Source: an uncultured Bacteroidota bacterium
Lineage (GTDB): Bacteria; Bacteroidota; Bacteroidia; Flavobacteriales; Flavobacteriaceae
Direction: 5' to 3'
Length of the DNA stretch: 64,000 nucleotides
NCBI GenBank assembly: GCA_913062555.1
Contig: CAJXVU010000005.1
Span: forward strand, 1-64,000
Shown here: piece by piece, positions 1 to 8,862 of the stretch
Layout of the letters: every line of letters begins with the position of its first letter
How positions within the stretch are numbered: the first letter of the stretch is position 1
Notes under the pieces: generated by a model
Seen by the model: only the letters and a program-made list of their open reading frames with translations
What the model was told of the DNA's origin: nothing
The model's database searches: none
Program-made: the position numbers and the translations under genes

Positions 1-1989
1 GAACGTTGTTTGCCTCCTACAGAAGTGTCTTTTGAGTTTAATTTGGGAGAGGAGTCTCCTGTTTTAGGTGAATCAGATAGTTTTTCACAAATTTTTGATC
101 CTGTAAAATGGTCAACATCAGTAGAGAAAATTTCAGAAACTAGTTATAAATTAATTTCTAAAGCAACTATTGACTCTGGATGGCATGTGTATTCCCAGAA
201 TGTTCCAGATGATGGACCGATACCTACAACCTTTACTTTTGATGATAAAAACGGGGCAATTAAAATAGTGGGTAATACTTCGGAAGAAGAAGGACATACT
301 GTTAATGATCCTGTTTTTGACATGACAATTAAGTATTTTGAAAATGAGGCAATTTTTGAACAGCAAATTGAAGTTTCAGGAGCTATAGATACGGTGAATG
401 GGGTTGTTGAATTTACGGTCTGCGATGATGAAAAATGTTTAGCGCCGGTCGAAATAGATCTACTGTTTAATCTTACAGGAAAAAAAATAACGGGTAGTGG
501 TGATACCTCCAGCTCTTTAGCTGAAGTCGTTGACAAAGAAGCTAATGAGAATTCTGCTCGGGGACTTTGGTCAATATTTTTCATTGCATTTATATCAGGA
601 TTCGCGGCATTACTAACACCCTGCGTATTTCCAATGATCCCTATGACGGTGAGTTTCTTTACCAAACAAAGTAAAAATAAAGCTGCAGGAATTAGAAATG
701 CAATTATTTACGGCATTTGTATCATTGTAATTTATGTGCTATTAGGAACCGCAGTAACTGGAATATTCGGAGCAGATGCTTTAAATGCTTTAGCTACAAA
801 TGTTTGGTTCAATATAATTTTCTTTTTATTATTAGTTGTATTTGCAGTCTCATTTTTGGGAGCTTTCGAAATAATGTTGCCGAATTCTTGGGCAAATAAA
901 GTGGATTCTCAAGCCGATAGAGGCGGTTTAATCGGGATCTTCTTTATGGCTTTAGCACTAGCTATAGTTTCTTTTTCTTGTACAGGGCCAATAGTTGGAA
1001 CCTTACTGGTAGAAGCCGCATCTAAAGGAGGCTTAGCGCCAATTATTGGGATGTTAGGATTTTCATTGGCAATTGCATTACCATTTGCACTATTTGCTGC
1101 ATTCCCAGGATGGTTAAATTCATTACCAAAATCTGGAGGATGGTTAAATACAGTAAAAGTGGTATTAGGATTCTTAGAGTTAGCTTTGGCATTCAAGTTT
1201 TTATCGCAAGCAGATTTAGTTTTAGACTTACATCTATTAGAACGCGAAGTATTTTTAGCTATTTGGATTGCTATATTTGGAGCCTTAGCATTCTATTTGT
1301 TTGGCAAGATTCAATTACCACATGACTCCCCGGTAACACACATTTCGGTTGGTAGATTAAGTTTAGGCTTAGTTGTGATGTCTTTTACAATATATATGAT
1401 TCCAGGCCTATGGGGAGCACCTTTAAATTTGATTAGTGCATTTCCACCACCACAACACTATAGTGAATCCCCTTATGGTGTAGGATACTCCAGGATGGGA
1501 GGAAGTGCCTCAACAGCCCATGATGATATCCCAGAAGGAGCTCATTTAATGGCGCCGCATGATATTCTTGCTTTTAATGATTACTATAAAGGATTGGCTT
1601 ATGCTAAAAAGGTAAACAAACCTGTAATGATTGATTTTACAGGTAAAGCATGTGTGAATTGCAGAAAAATGGAACAAAATGTATGGGTTAAAGACAAGGT
1701 CTTAAAAATATTAAAAGGAGATGTTGTGTTAATTTCTTTATATGTTGATGATAAACGACGATTGCCGGAGAATGAAGTTGTAGAATCAAAATTAAGACCC
1801 GGTAAAAAATTAAAATACATTGGTCAGAAATGGAGTGAATTACAAACAATAAAGTATAAAACCAACTCACAACCCTATTATGTGTTAATGGACCATAATG
1901 AGGAGAATTTAATTGCGCCTGTAGCATATACCCCGGATGTTGATGAATATTATGCATGGCTTAAAAAAGGGGTGTCAAAGTTCAAATAA
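1..1989 (+). CDS. dsbD: Thiol:disulfide interchange protein DsbD, 5'-truncated by window edge
   Basis: DsbD passes electrons from cytoplasmic thioredoxin across the inner membrane to periplasmic disulfide reductases. The frame is open to base 1 (first codons read ERCLPPTEV), so the true start lies left of the window and the TTG at base 10 is not the start. CLPPTEVSFEF is the end of one DsbD N-terminal domain; a second copy follows and ends with CDDEKCLAPVEI, so the protein carries tandem periplasmic domains. The membrane core has LTPCVFPMIP and, further on, SFSCTGPIVG, the two redox cysteines of the transmembrane domain. The C-terminal thioredoxin-like domain has ACVNC (about 1648-1662). The product is clear from order and motifs. 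The next gene follows after 35 bases on the same strand. Confidence 0.93.
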   Translation, partial: ERCLPPTEVSFEFNLGEESPVLGESDSFSQIFDPVKWSTSVEKISETSYKLISKATIDSGWHVYSQNVPDDGPIPTTFTFDDKNGAIKIVGNTSEEEGHTVNDPVFDMTIKYFENEAIFEQQIEVSGAIDTVNGVVEFTVCDDEKCLAPVEIDLLFNLTGKKITGSGDTSSSLAEVVDKEANENSARGLWSIFFIAFISGFAALLTPCVFPMIPMTVSFFTKQSKNKAAGIRNAIIYGICIIVIYVLLGTAVTGIFGADALNALATNVWFNIIFFLLLVVFAVSFLGAFEIMLPNSWANKVDSQADRGGLIGIFFMALALAIVSFSCTGPIVGTLLVEAASKGGLAPIIGMLGFSLAIALPFALFAAFPGWLNSLPKSGGWLNTVKVVLGFLELALAFKFLSQADLVLDLHLLEREVFLAIWIAIFGALAFYLFGKIQLPHDSPVTHISVGRLSLGLVVMSFTIYMIPGLWGAPLNLISAFPPPQHYSESPYGVGYSRMGGSASTAHDDIPEGAHLMAPHDILAFNDYYKGLAYAKKVNKPVMIDFTGKACVNCRKMEQNVWVKDKVLKILKGDVVLISLYVDDKRRLPENEVVESKLRPGKKLKYIGQKWSELQTIKYKTNSQPYYVLMDHNEENLIAPVAYTPDVDEYYAWLKKGVSKFK

Positions 1990-2024
1990 TTAAGTAGCTT
2001 TGGAAGAACGCAAATTACTTACTT

Positions 2025-2612
2025 ATGCTTGAAAATGTTTGGTTTAATATAGAATACGGAATTAACCATGTTTTGGATATTAATGGGTATGACCATGTGC
2101 TTTTTTTAATGGTCTTAACCGTGCCTTATCTTTTTAAAGATTGGAAACGCGTGCTAGTATTGGTGTCCATGTTTACCTTAGGACATACATTATCATTGGT
2201 GTTGGCAGCATATAATGTTGTGAGTATTAATGGCAGTTTAGTAGAGTTTTTGATTCCACTTACCATTTTAATTGTTGCAATCTATAATGTGTTTACTGCT
2301 GGAAAAAAGGCAAAAGAACAAAAAATAGGTATTTTGTTTGTCTCAACCTTATTTTTCGGACTTATCCATGGGTTGGGATTTGCTAGAGAATTCAAAATGT
2401 TTATCGGGAGATCGGAAAGTAAGTTAGAACCCCTTTTAGAATTTGCATTAGGAATTGAAATTGCACAAATTATAATTGTTTTTGTCGTGCTATTTTTAGG
2501 TTTTATGGGTCAAACTATTTTTAGGTTTTCTAAACGAGATTGGATGATGGTAATTTCTGCTATAGTTGTAGGTCTCGTGATACCAATGCTTATACGCAGT
2601 GATTTGTTTTAA
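2025..2612 (+). CDS. HupE/UreJ-like membrane protein
   Basis: A 195-residue polytopic membrane protein of the HupE/UreJ_2 type, a family often associated with metal (Ni/Co) handling, although function in Bacteroidota is not established. About six hydrophobic segments are visible. Family-typical histidines sit in GYDHVLF (H24), TLGHTL (H54) and LIHGLGFA (H115). It follows dsbD by 35 bases and could be co-transcribed. A short inverted repeat, GCTTCT-TG-AGAAGC, lies about 25 bases after the stop but has no strong T-run. Substrate unknown. Confidence 0.75.
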   Translation: MLENVWFNIEYGINHVLDINGYDHVLFLMVLTVPYLFKDWKRVLVLVSMFTLGHTLSLVLAAYNVVSINGSLVEFLIPLTILIVAIYNVFTAGKKAKEQKIGILFVSTLFFGLIHGLGFAREFKMFIGRSESKLEPLLEFALGIEIAQIIIVFVVLFLGFMGQTIFRFSKRDWMMVISAIVVGLVIPMLIRSDLF

Positions 2613-2728
2613 TCAATTCAATATTAGATAAGTTATAAGCTTCTTGAGAAGCGTTCCTGTCTTGTTTGTCTTGAAATTACTATTTTTGACGCGAAAAGTG
2701 AAAGTTATCATAAATCAAGAGACTACTA

Positions 2729-2759
2729 TTGTAATTAAAACTTGAACCTTGTATCTTCG
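2729..2759 (+). promoter_or_regulatory. Promoter of the dCMP deaminase-ctpA operon
   Basis: TTG at 2729-2731 and TATCTTCG at 2752-2759 are separated by 20 bases, close to the Bacteroidota consensus TTTG-N19/20-TAnnTTTG. This predicts transcription from about 2765 and a leader of about 70 bases. Elsewhere the 2613-2837 gap holds only the short hairpin noted after the preceding gene. Confidence 0.5.
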
Positions 2760-2837
2760 TTAGAATACATACTTAAAGGGTTTTGATTCTTTTTAAATTA
2801 ATAGATTAGTCTTTTTTAAAATAAACGTTAGTTATTA

Positions 2838-3266
2838 ATGCCAGAACAAAAACAACTAAAATACGATAAGGCTTATTTGAGAATTGCAAAAGAATGGGGA
2901 CAGCTTTCCTATTGTAAACGCAAACAAGTGGGTGCTATAATAGTAAAAGATAGAATGATAATTTCTGATGGATATAATGGCACACCGACAGGATTTGAAA
3001 ATTATTGTGAAGATGACAAAGGTTATACAAAATGGTATGTATTGCATGCGGAAGCAAATGCCATTTCAAAGGTAGCATCATCAACACAGTCGTGTAAAGG
3101 CGCGACACTTTATATTACGTTATCTCCGTGTAAAGAATGTAGTAAATTGATTCATCAAGCTGGAATTGTACGAGTTGTGTATGGGAAGGCTTATAAAGAT
3201 GATTCTGGTATAAGGTTCTTGGAAAAAGCAGGAATAAATGTAAAACATGTTAGTGATTTAAATTAA
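2838..3266 (+). CDS. dCMP deaminase family protein (ComEB-like)
   Basis: A zinc-dependent deoxycytidylate deaminase of 142 residues, the usual family length; it would deaminate dCMP to dUMP for thymidylate synthesis. The zinc and catalytic residues are visible as HAE (H70, E72) and PCKEC (C98, C101). The basic N-terminal half (KRKQVGAIIVKD) matches the ComEB/dCMP deaminase group rather than tRNA deaminases. Its stop codon shares one base with the start of the following protease gene, so the two are translationally coupled. Substrate assignment is by family only. Confidence 0.85.
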   Translation: MPEQKQLKYDKAYLRIAKEWGQLSYCKRKQVGAIIVKDRMIISDGYNGTPTGFENYCEDDKGYTKWYVLHAEANAISKVASSTQSCKGATLYITLSPCKECSKLIHQAGIVRVVYGKAYKDDSGIRFLEKAGINVKHVSDLN

Positions 3267-4864
3267 TGCATATTCAAAAAAAATATTTACCTCTAATTAT
3301 TGGTGTTGCAATCGCAGCAGGCATCTTTATAGGCGGAAAATTGAGTTTCGCAGATAAGTCTGATCGATTATTTTCTTCAAATTCAAAAAAAGACAAGCTC
3401 AACAGACTTATTGATTATATAGATCATGAATATGTTGATGATGTTAATACCGATAGTATTGTAGATGTTACGGTGAATAGTATATTGGATAATCTAGATC
3501 CACATTCTACATATATTCCCAAAAAAGATCTTCAAAAAGTTACCGATAATATGAAAGGTGATTTTGTTGGTATTGGAGTAAGTTTTTATACCTATAAAGA
3601 TACGGTAACTGTAATAAGGTCTTTAGAAGGAGGACCAAGTATAAGAGCGGGTATTAAAGGAGGAGATCGAATTGTTGTTGCTAATGGGGAATCTATTTTT
3701 GGCCCCAGTTGGACTAATGATTCAGTTGTAAAAAGACTTAAAGGGGAGAAGAATACAAAAGTTAAATTAAAAATCTATAGAAGGGGCGAACCGGAGTTAT
3801 TAGAGTTTAAAGTAAGACGAGGAGAAGTCCCTATAAAAAGTATTGATGCTGCCTATTTGTTATCAAATGACTTAGGCTATATTAAAATAAATCGATTCGC
3901 AGAGTCCACTTATAAGGAATTTAAAAAAGCATTGACTGCACTTCAGGACGATGGTGCTACCAAATTGGTTTTAGATTTGCGTGATAATCCTGGTGGGTTT
4001 TTGAATATTGCAGAACAAATAGCCGATGAATTTCTAGAAAACCAGAAGCTAATTCTATTTACTAAAAACAAAAAAGGTAAAATTGAAAATAGTTTTGCAA
4101 CGAGTAAAGGGAGTTTTGAAAATGGTGAAGTTTACGTTTTAATTAATGAAAGTTCGGCATCAGCCAGTGAAATAGTAGCAGGTGCTTTACAAGATAATGA
4201 TAAAGGAACTATTGTTGGGCGACGGTCTTATGGTAAGGGCTTAGTGCAACGAGAAATGGCTCTGGGAGATGGGAGTGCTGTAAGGCTAACCGTGTCACGT
4301 TACTATACACCAACCGGACGGTCTATTCAACGTTCATATGAAAATGGAAATAAAGATTATTACCATGAGTATTACAAACGTATAAATAATGGTGAGCTTT
4401 CTAGTGCAGATAATATAGAGATTGCCGATTCACTTAAGTTTACAACCCCAAAGGGCAAAGTAGTGTATGGTGGTGGAGGAATAATCCCTGATGAATTTGT
4501 TCCTATTAATCAAAAAATGGAAAACCAAACCATCAATTATATCCTGAATACTGGGATTATGGAATATTTTGTTTTTGAAGATTTGGATAAAGATCGTAGT
4601 TTATTTGAAAATGTTACTAGACAATCATTTTATGAGACTTATACCGTAAGTGATGAGGATCTTAAAAGGTTCGAGGCCTATTACAATGCTAGAATGCGTC
4701 GTTATAAAATAAGTATTATAGCCTATAGTGATGAGGTGAAGTTATATCTTAAAGCTAAAATGGCTGAACAGCTATATGGTAATGAAGCCTATACCCAAGT
4801 ACTGAACAGCAATGATAATATGCTTGAACGTGTGAAAGAATTGACTAATCCTAACAATTATTAA
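3266..4864 (+). CDS. C-terminal processing peptidase, S41 family
   Basis: A periplasmic serine protease of the CtpA/Prc type, 532 residues. An N-terminal membrane anchor (about residues 7-24) is followed by a PDZ domain (about 88-175, containing GVSF and the GPSIRAGIKGGDRI loop) and the S41 catalytic core. The Ser-Lys dyad is visible: SSASASE with catalytic S299, and SYGKGLVQ with K324, the expected 25-residue spacing. The C-terminal extension after about residue 400 is typical of Bacteroidota members. The start overlaps the upstream stop by one base. Confidence 0.92.
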   Translation: MHIQKKYLPLIIGVAIAAGIFIGGKLSFADKSDRLFSSNSKKDKLNRLIDYIDHEYVDDVNTDSIVDVTVNSILDNLDPHSTYIPKKDLQKVTDNMKGDFVGIGVSFYTYKDTVTVIRSLEGGPSIRAGIKGGDRIVVANGESIFGPSWTNDSVVKRLKGEKNTKVKLKIYRRGEPELLEFKVRRGEVPIKSIDAAYLLSNDLGYIKINRFAESTYKEFKKALTALQDDGATKLVLDLRDNPGGFLNIAEQIADEFLENQKLILFTKNKKGKIENSFATSKGSFENGEVYVLINESSASASEIVAGALQDNDKGTIVGRRSYGKGLVQREMALGDGSAVRLTVSRYYTPTGRSIQRSYENGNKDYYHEYYKRINNGELSSADNIEIADSLKFTTPKGKVVYGGGGIIPDEFVPINQKMENQTINYILNTGIMEYFVFEDLDKDRSLFENVTRQSFYETYTVSDEDLKRFEAYYNARMRRYKISIIAYSDEVKLYLKAKMAEQLYGNEAYTQVLNSNDNMLERVKELTNPNNY

Positions 4865-4868
4865 AAGA

Positions 4869-5480
4869 TCACTTCTTTACTACTGAATCGTGCACCTTAG
4901 TGTGTTTACCGCCATTCCAAACTGTTAAAATATCTGTTGCAACATGGGCGCCACTACCTGCGCTAATCGCAAACTGGCTTCTCCAACCGGCTAAAGTCCC
5001 TGCAACATATAGATTAGTGTCTACAAGATGATCATTGTTTTTTAACCAAATTCTATCTTTTTCTGGAACAGCTCTGGGATGAGCCTCAATATATTTTTCT
5101 ATTCCTTTAATATGAAGAGAATTTGTGTACCCAATAGCTATTACTGCTATTTTGGTAGTATAACTATTTTTGTTAGTCACAATTGTAAAACTGTTACCCT
5201 CTCTAATGATAGCATTAACCTTTTCACTCTCAATTTGTGTTATATGAGGGTATAACGTCGATAATTGAATCTGGCCACTTTCTAATATTGAAGCACCAGT
5301 AGTGCCTGGAGTTAAGCCTAAAACATTATTAAACAAGGCGTTTTGAAGGTGAGATGTCTTTTGATGAGTAATTATTGCAATGCTTTTATAAGCAACATAA
5401 GGCCTTGCTTGTGCAGACCCTAATACTAGAGCACAGGACATCCCAGCCGCACCTCCGCCTATAATTAAAACATCATGCAT
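4869..5480 (-). CDS. Minimal FAD-dependent oxidoreductase, thioredoxin-reductase-like
   Basis: A 203-residue protein opening with the FAD-binding dinucleotide fold (VLIIGGGAAGMSCAL) and closing with a second flavin motif, LYVAGTLAG. Thioredoxin reductases are usually about 300-320 residues and carry a NADPH-binding domain with a CxxC pair between these motifs; here both appear to be missing. The electron donor is therefore unclear. It converges on ctpA, 4 bases between stops, and its start overlaps the stop of the small upstream membrane-protein gene by one base, indicating an operon. Confidence 0.7.
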   Translation of the reverse strand: MHDVLIIGGGAAGMSCALVLGSAQARPYVAYKSIAIITHQKTSHLQNALFNNVLGLTPGTTGASILESGQIQLSTLYPHITQIESEKVNAIIREGNSFTIVTNKNSYTTKIAVIAIGYTNSLHIKGIEKYIEAHPRAVPEKDRIWLKNNDHLVDTNLYVAGTLAGWRSQFAISAGSGAHVATDILTVWNGGKHTKVHDSVVKK

Positions 5481-5683
5481 TAGCGTTTCTTTTTAATAGT
5501 CTTTTCAATTGATTTTGATAGGCGAACTATGGTTAGTAACAAAATAGCACACAGTCCTGCAACAACAGTTATTACTGCTACAATGCTATCTTCCCCAAAA
5601 GGGGTACTGTAATCTATTTGTGTGAGATTAAATGCCACAAAAATAATGGCAATAATGCTAAGAATATATGTAAATGCTTTCAT
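5480..5683 (-). CDS. Small two-helix membrane protein, unknown function
   Basis: A 67-residue protein with two hydrophobic segments (about residues 4-20 and 33-52) and a basic C-terminus (KSIEKTIKKKR). No recognised family. One-base overlap with the downstream FAD protein gene argues that it is real and translationally coupled. Confidence 0.6.
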   Translation of the reverse strand: MKAFTYILSIIAIIFVAFNLTQIDYSTPFGEDSIVAVITVVAGLCAILLLTIVRLSKSIEKTIKKKR

Positions 5684-5772
5684 TCGAGTTTAATAATTAT
5701 TAATTCGGTTAAATCTAATATTAATTTATGCGGGCTCTTGAATATTAAGATTTAATAATGGATGTTTCATAA

Positions 5773-6357
5773 TTATAAAAGAGCTTTTATATTAGTTGTA
5801 AATAGTTTGACGGCAATAGCTAGCAAAATTACACCAAAAACCTTACGGATAATGCTAATGCCATTTTTACCAATAAAGCGTTCTATTTTTGCAGAGGTTT
5901 TTAATACGATATAAATAAGAACCACATTTAATATTACAGCAATAATAATATTCTCAATTCTAAATTCCGCTCGTAACGATAATAGTGTGGTTAAACTTCC
6001 TGGCCCTGCAATTAAGGGGAAGGCTAGAGGAAATATAGATGCAGTTAACGCATTGTTATCTTCTTCTTTATAAAGTGTTATCCCAAGAATCATTTCTAAA
6101 GCAATAAAAAACAATATAAAAGCACCAGCAACGGCAAACGAATTCACATCAATACCAATTAAACTTAAAATACTTTTCCCTAAGAATAGGAAAAGGATCA
6201 TAATGAAACCGGCAATTATTGATGCCTTCTCACTCTGTATATGACCAACTTTTTTGCGTAAATCTATAATTATTGGAATATTTCCAATAATATCTATTAC
6301 AGCAAACAACACCATAAAGGCAGTAATTATTTCTTTAAAATTGAATTGCATAGGCAT
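5773..6357 (-). CDS. MarC family integral membrane protein
   Basis: A 194-residue protein with about six transmembrane segments and MarC/NAAT-family features: VLFAVIDIIGNIPI at the N-terminus and FPLAFPLIAGPGSLTTLL in the middle. Despite the name, the family has no firm role in multiple antibiotic resistance and its substrate is unsettled. Two start codons (residues 1 and 3) are possible. It is divergent from the DUF3109 gene, with about 110 bases between start codons. Confidence 0.85.
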   Translation of the reverse strand: MPMQFNFKEIITAFMVLFAVIDIIGNIPIIIDLRKKVGHIQSEKASIIAGFIMILFLFLGKSILSLIGIDVNSFAVAGAFILFFIALEMILGITLYKEEDNNALTASIFPLAFPLIAGPGSLTTLLSLRAEFRIENIIIAVILNVVLIYIVLKTSAKIERFIGKNGISIIRKVFGVILLAIAVKLFTTNIKALL

Positions 6358-6455
6358 GATATTAAAAATTGCTGTGCAAAGTTCGGTATTTATTATTTAA
6401 TTATATTATAAAACTTTATGTTGATTATATCTCTTTATTAAAATATAATTACACT

Positions 6456-6463
6456 TATATTTG
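6456..6463 (+). promoter_or_regulatory. -7 element, predicted leaderless transcript
   Basis: TATATTTG matches the Bacteroidota -7 consensus exactly and ends only 4 bases before the ATG at 6468. Transcription would begin at or within a few bases of the start codon. Confidence 0.45.
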
Positions 6464-6467
6464 CGCC

Positions 6468-7034
6468 ATGTTTCAATTAGGAAAAACCATAGTTTCAGAA
6501 GAGATTGTCGAAAAGGACTTTGTATGTAATTTAAGTGCATGCAAAGGCGCGTGTTGCGTTGATGGAGACGCGGGGGCTCCCCTTGAAAAAAAAGAAAGTC
6601 AAATACTTGTAGATATTTATCCAATCGTTAAACCTTACTTACGTCAAAAAGGAATTGATGTTATTGAAAAGCAAGGTGCTTTTATCACAACGGATGATGG
6701 TGAGTTGGAAACACCATTAATTGATGGGGCCGATTGTGCTTATGTAATTTTTGACGAGCATAAAACGGCTCTTTGTGCTATTGAAGAAGCATATAATCAA
6801 GGAGATATCACATGGAAAAAGCCCGTATCTTGTCATTTATACCCGGTTAGAGTGAAAGATTATAGCGAGTTTTCTGCGGTTAATTATCACGGATGGCATA
6901 TTTGCGATGACGCATGTACACTAGGAAAAGAACTGCAAGTGCCTGTTTATAAGTTTGTAAAAGAAGCACTGATAAGAAAATTTGGAGAAGATTGGTATAT
7001 GGAATTAGAAAAAGTTGCCAAGGAGATGCGTTAG
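6468..7034 (+). CDS. DUF3109 family protein (cysteine-rich, YkgJ-like)
   Basis: A 188-residue protein of a widely conserved but uncharacterised family. Cysteines cluster in FVCNLSACKGACC (C20, C25, C29, C30), and further ones lie in DCAY, ALCAIE, VSCHLYPVRV and HICDDAC, which suggests metal or Fe-S binding. I place the start at 6468 because an in-frame upstream extension to 6369 is low-complexity, and an exact -7 promoter element ends 4 bases before this ATG. It is divergent from marC. Confidence 0.82.
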   Translation: MFQLGKTIVSEEIVEKDFVCNLSACKGACCVDGDAGAPLEKKESQILVDIYPIVKPYLRQKGIDVIEKQGAFITTDDGELETPLIDGADCAYVIFDEHKTALCAIEEAYNQGDITWKKPVSCHLYPVRVKDYSEFSAVNYHGWHICDDACTLGKELQVPVYKFVKEALIRKFGEDWYMELEKVAKEMR

Positions 7035-7115
7035 ACAAACAATAATTATACTAATGCTGTTAATAAATCTTGCGAAACTGTAATACAATTATTTAAAAAA
7101 ACGTATTTTTTTTCT

Positions 7116-7123
7116 TACCTTTA
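7116..7123 (+). promoter_or_regulatory. Probable -7 element of the small RNA
   Basis: TACCTTTA matches TAnnTTTG at seven of eight positions and predicts a transcript start near 7128-7131. No convincing -33 element was found in the T/A-rich stretch upstream. Confidence 0.35.
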
Positions 7124-7127
7124 CATA

Positions 7128-7259
7128 GAGGTGTTGAAAGGTTTACAACATTAAAGATTAATACTTTAATAATATAAAGTGTTTGTGGAGATTCACTTTT
7201 TTATTAAAATTGCGATTAATCATCAAAAGAAAAGTCAGAGTTGATCCTGACTTTTTTTT
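7128..7259 (+). ncRNA. Candidate small RNA, possibly 6S-like
   Basis: A stretch of about 130 bases with no reading frame, starting just after a -7-like element and ending in an intrinsic terminator. It can fold as one long interrupted hairpin: an apical stem ATTAAAG/CTTTAAT (7150-7156 with 7064-offset partner at 7164-7170), flanked by weaker pairing of ACAAC with GTTTGT and of GTG(TTG)AA with TTCAC. A long hairpin with internal bulges resembles 6S RNA, and Rfam has a flavobacterial 6S class (6S-Flavo); I cannot check the match here. It is encoded between the DUF3109 gene and nrdB. Confidence 0.42.
7231..7259 (+). terminator. Intrinsic terminator of the small RNA
   Basis: AAAGTCAG (7231-7238) pairs with CTGACTTT (7247-7254), an 8-bp stem with an 8-base loop, running into a T-tract. 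Between here and nrdB (7260-7638) I see only two TTGTTAA direct repeats and an unconvincing AT-rich minus-strand frame. Confidence 0.7.
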
Positions 7260-7513
7260 GTTTTATAAATTATCAAGGGTACTCTATTTTTTTTCAACAA
7301 TATCGTCCTACTAAAATTTATTTCAATTGATATTTTTCTTGTAAAACATATTTTCTAATTTTCAAAAATAAGATTTGAAGTTTTTTGGTTTTCCTGTTCT
7401 TAACATTCCCTTGTTTTACTAGGGGTTTAGGCTGCTTGTAATTTTTAACATCTTGTAAATCAAATAGATACAATATCATTGGAAAATTTATATGCGTAGG
7501 AAAAAAGAGGCTC

Positions 7514-7535
7514 GTTGTTAAGAACTTGTTAACAA
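7514..7535. repeat. TTGTTAA direct repeat / palindrome upstream of nrdB
   Basis: TTGTTAA occurs at 7514-7520 and again at 7526-7532, 12 bases apart; the second copy forms the exact palindrome TTGTTAACAA (7526-7535). It lies about 105 bases before nrdB and could be an operator. No NrdR-box-like sequence was seen. Confidence 0.25.
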
Positions 7536-7638
7536 TGTTTATAAAAATGACTTTCATTTATGAACGCTTTTTTAAATATTTGTTATTCCTATTACGACAC
7601 AAGTTTTAAAGTCTGTAAAAATTTAATTAACACTCATT

Positions 7639-8619
7639 ATGTCACAACAAATAGAACCCATTTTACAAGAAAATAAAGATCGCTTTGTGATTTTTCCTAT
7701 TCAACATCATGATATTTGGGAGTGGTATAAAAAACAGGAGGCTAGTATTTGGACTGCTGAAGAAATTGACTTACATCAAGATATTATTGATTGGAAGGAG
7801 AAATTGAATGATGACGAGCGTTATTTTATCAAGCATATATTAGCTTTTTTCGCGGCTAGTGACGGTATTGTGAATGAAAACTTGGCAGAAAACTTTGTGA
7901 GTGAAGTACAATACACCGAGGCGAAATTCTTTTATGGATTCCAAATTATGATGGAGAATATCCATTCGGAAGTCTATTCTTTATTGATAGATACTTATGT
8001 TAAGGATGAAGCAGAAAAAGACAAACTATTTACAGCTATTGATCATTTTCCTGCCATTAGAGAGAAAGCTGAATGGGCATTAAAATGGATTGATTCACCA
8101 AGCTTTGCTGAGCGTTTAATTGCATTTGCTGCTGTTGAAGGAATCTTTTTCTCAGGGAGTTTCTGCTCAATATTCTGGTTGAAGAAAAGAGGGATTATGC
8201 CTGGACTTACCTTTTCAAATGAATTAATTTCTCGTGATGAAGGCTTGCATTGTGACTTTGCAGTGCATTTACACGAAAATCATATTATAAATAAAGTTCC
8301 TAAAGAACGGATTACTAAAATATTAACTAACGCTTTGGATATTGAGCGTTCGTTTATTACAGAATCATTACCAGTGAGTTTAATTGGAATGAATTCTAAA
8401 CTAATGACACAATATCTTGAATTTGTTACCGATAGATTATTGGTAGAGTTTGGTTGCGAAAAAGCATATAACGCATCTAATCCTTTTGATTTTATGGACA
8501 TGATTTCGCTACAAGGAAAAACCAATTTCTTTGAAAAACGTGTTTCAGAATACCAAAAAGCTGGGGTTCTTAATAAAGAAGATGAAAAAGACAAATTCAG
8601 TTTTGATGCCGATTTTTAA
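7639..8619 (+). CDS. nrdB: Ribonucleoside-diphosphate reductase beta subunit, class Ia
   Basis: R2 subunit that houses the diiron-tyrosyl radical cofactor for deoxyribonucleotide synthesis. At 326 residues it resembles eukaryotic R2 more than the E. coli protein: [24 protein letters not shown] aligns by eye with the eukaryotic core. Visible ligands are D75, E106, H109, E167, E201 and H204, and the radical tyrosine would be Y113, so a tyrosyl-radical class Ia enzyme is expected rather than a metal-only variant. nrdA follows on the same strand after 269 bases of structured, non-coding sequence. Confidence 0.96.
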   Translation: MSQQIEPILQENKDRFVIFPIQHHDIWEWYKKQEASIWTAEEIDLHQDIIDWKEKLNDDERYFIKHILAFFAASDGIVNENLAENFVSEVQYTEAKFFYGFQIMMENIHSEVYSLLIDTYVKDEAEKDKLFTAIDHFPAIREKAEWALKWIDSPSFAERLIAFAAVEGIFFSGSFCSIFWLKKRGIMPGLTFSNELISRDEGLHCDFAVHLHENHIINKVPKERITKILTNALDIERSFITESLPVSLIGMNSKLMTQYLEFVTDRLLVEFGCEKAYNASNPFDFMDMISLQGKTNFFEKRVSEYQKAGVLNKEDEKDKFSFDADF

Positions 8620-8674
8620 TTGAAAAACAAAACCTGATTAGGTTCGATTTTAGTACTCAATTAATAATACAAGT

Positions 8675-8862
8675 CCCATGACAATGGGAAGAATAAGTAA
8701 ACAACCATTTTATAATCAATGAGGCGTGGTCTAGCTCCCTAAGTTTGTAGAGCGCTCACTTCAATTGATCACAACCAACTAGAATCCTATTTTAATCTGA
8801 TGTGAATCAGAATTAGAATATAGACTAACCAACTAACCTTTTTTCTGAAGGCGTATCAGAAA
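8675..8862 (+). other. Structured leader between nrdB and nrdA, with tRNA-like fragment
   Basis: The 269-base gap before nrdA contains three hairpins: CCCAT-GACA-ATGGG (8675-8688); a long imperfect hairpin 8779-8823 capped by CTGAT-GTGA-ATCAG (8797-8810); and TTTCTGA-N7-TCAGAAA (8842-8862). Between the first two, 8721-8790 reads like part of a tRNA: TAGCTC, then GTAGAGCGCTCACTTC, then AGAATCC, but it lacks a matching anticodon stem and acceptor stem. No gene fits here. None of the hairpins has a T-run, so they look like an mRNA leader or intercistronic structure rather than a terminator. Confidence 0.45.

Noticed and set aside
10-12. TTG as the start of dsbD
   Set aside because: The frame is open to base 1 and the preceding codons (ERC) complete a DsbD domain signature, so the start lies outside the window.
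144-665. Long antisense frame (173 codons) under dsbD
   Set aside because: Shadow of a well-supported membrane-protein gene; its sequence has no independent features. Similar antisense frames under nrdB, sucA and sucB were dismissed for the same reason.
7318-7557. Minus-strand frame of 79 codons upstream of nrdB
   Set aside because: Lys/Ile/Phe/Leu-rich, no recognisable domain, no promoter, and lies in AT-rich intergenic DNA; probably random.
8721-8795. Functional tRNA gene in the nrdB-nrdA spacer
   Set aside because: D-arm-like and T-loop-like pieces are present, but there is no complementary acceptor stem, no closed anticodon stem and no CCA end.
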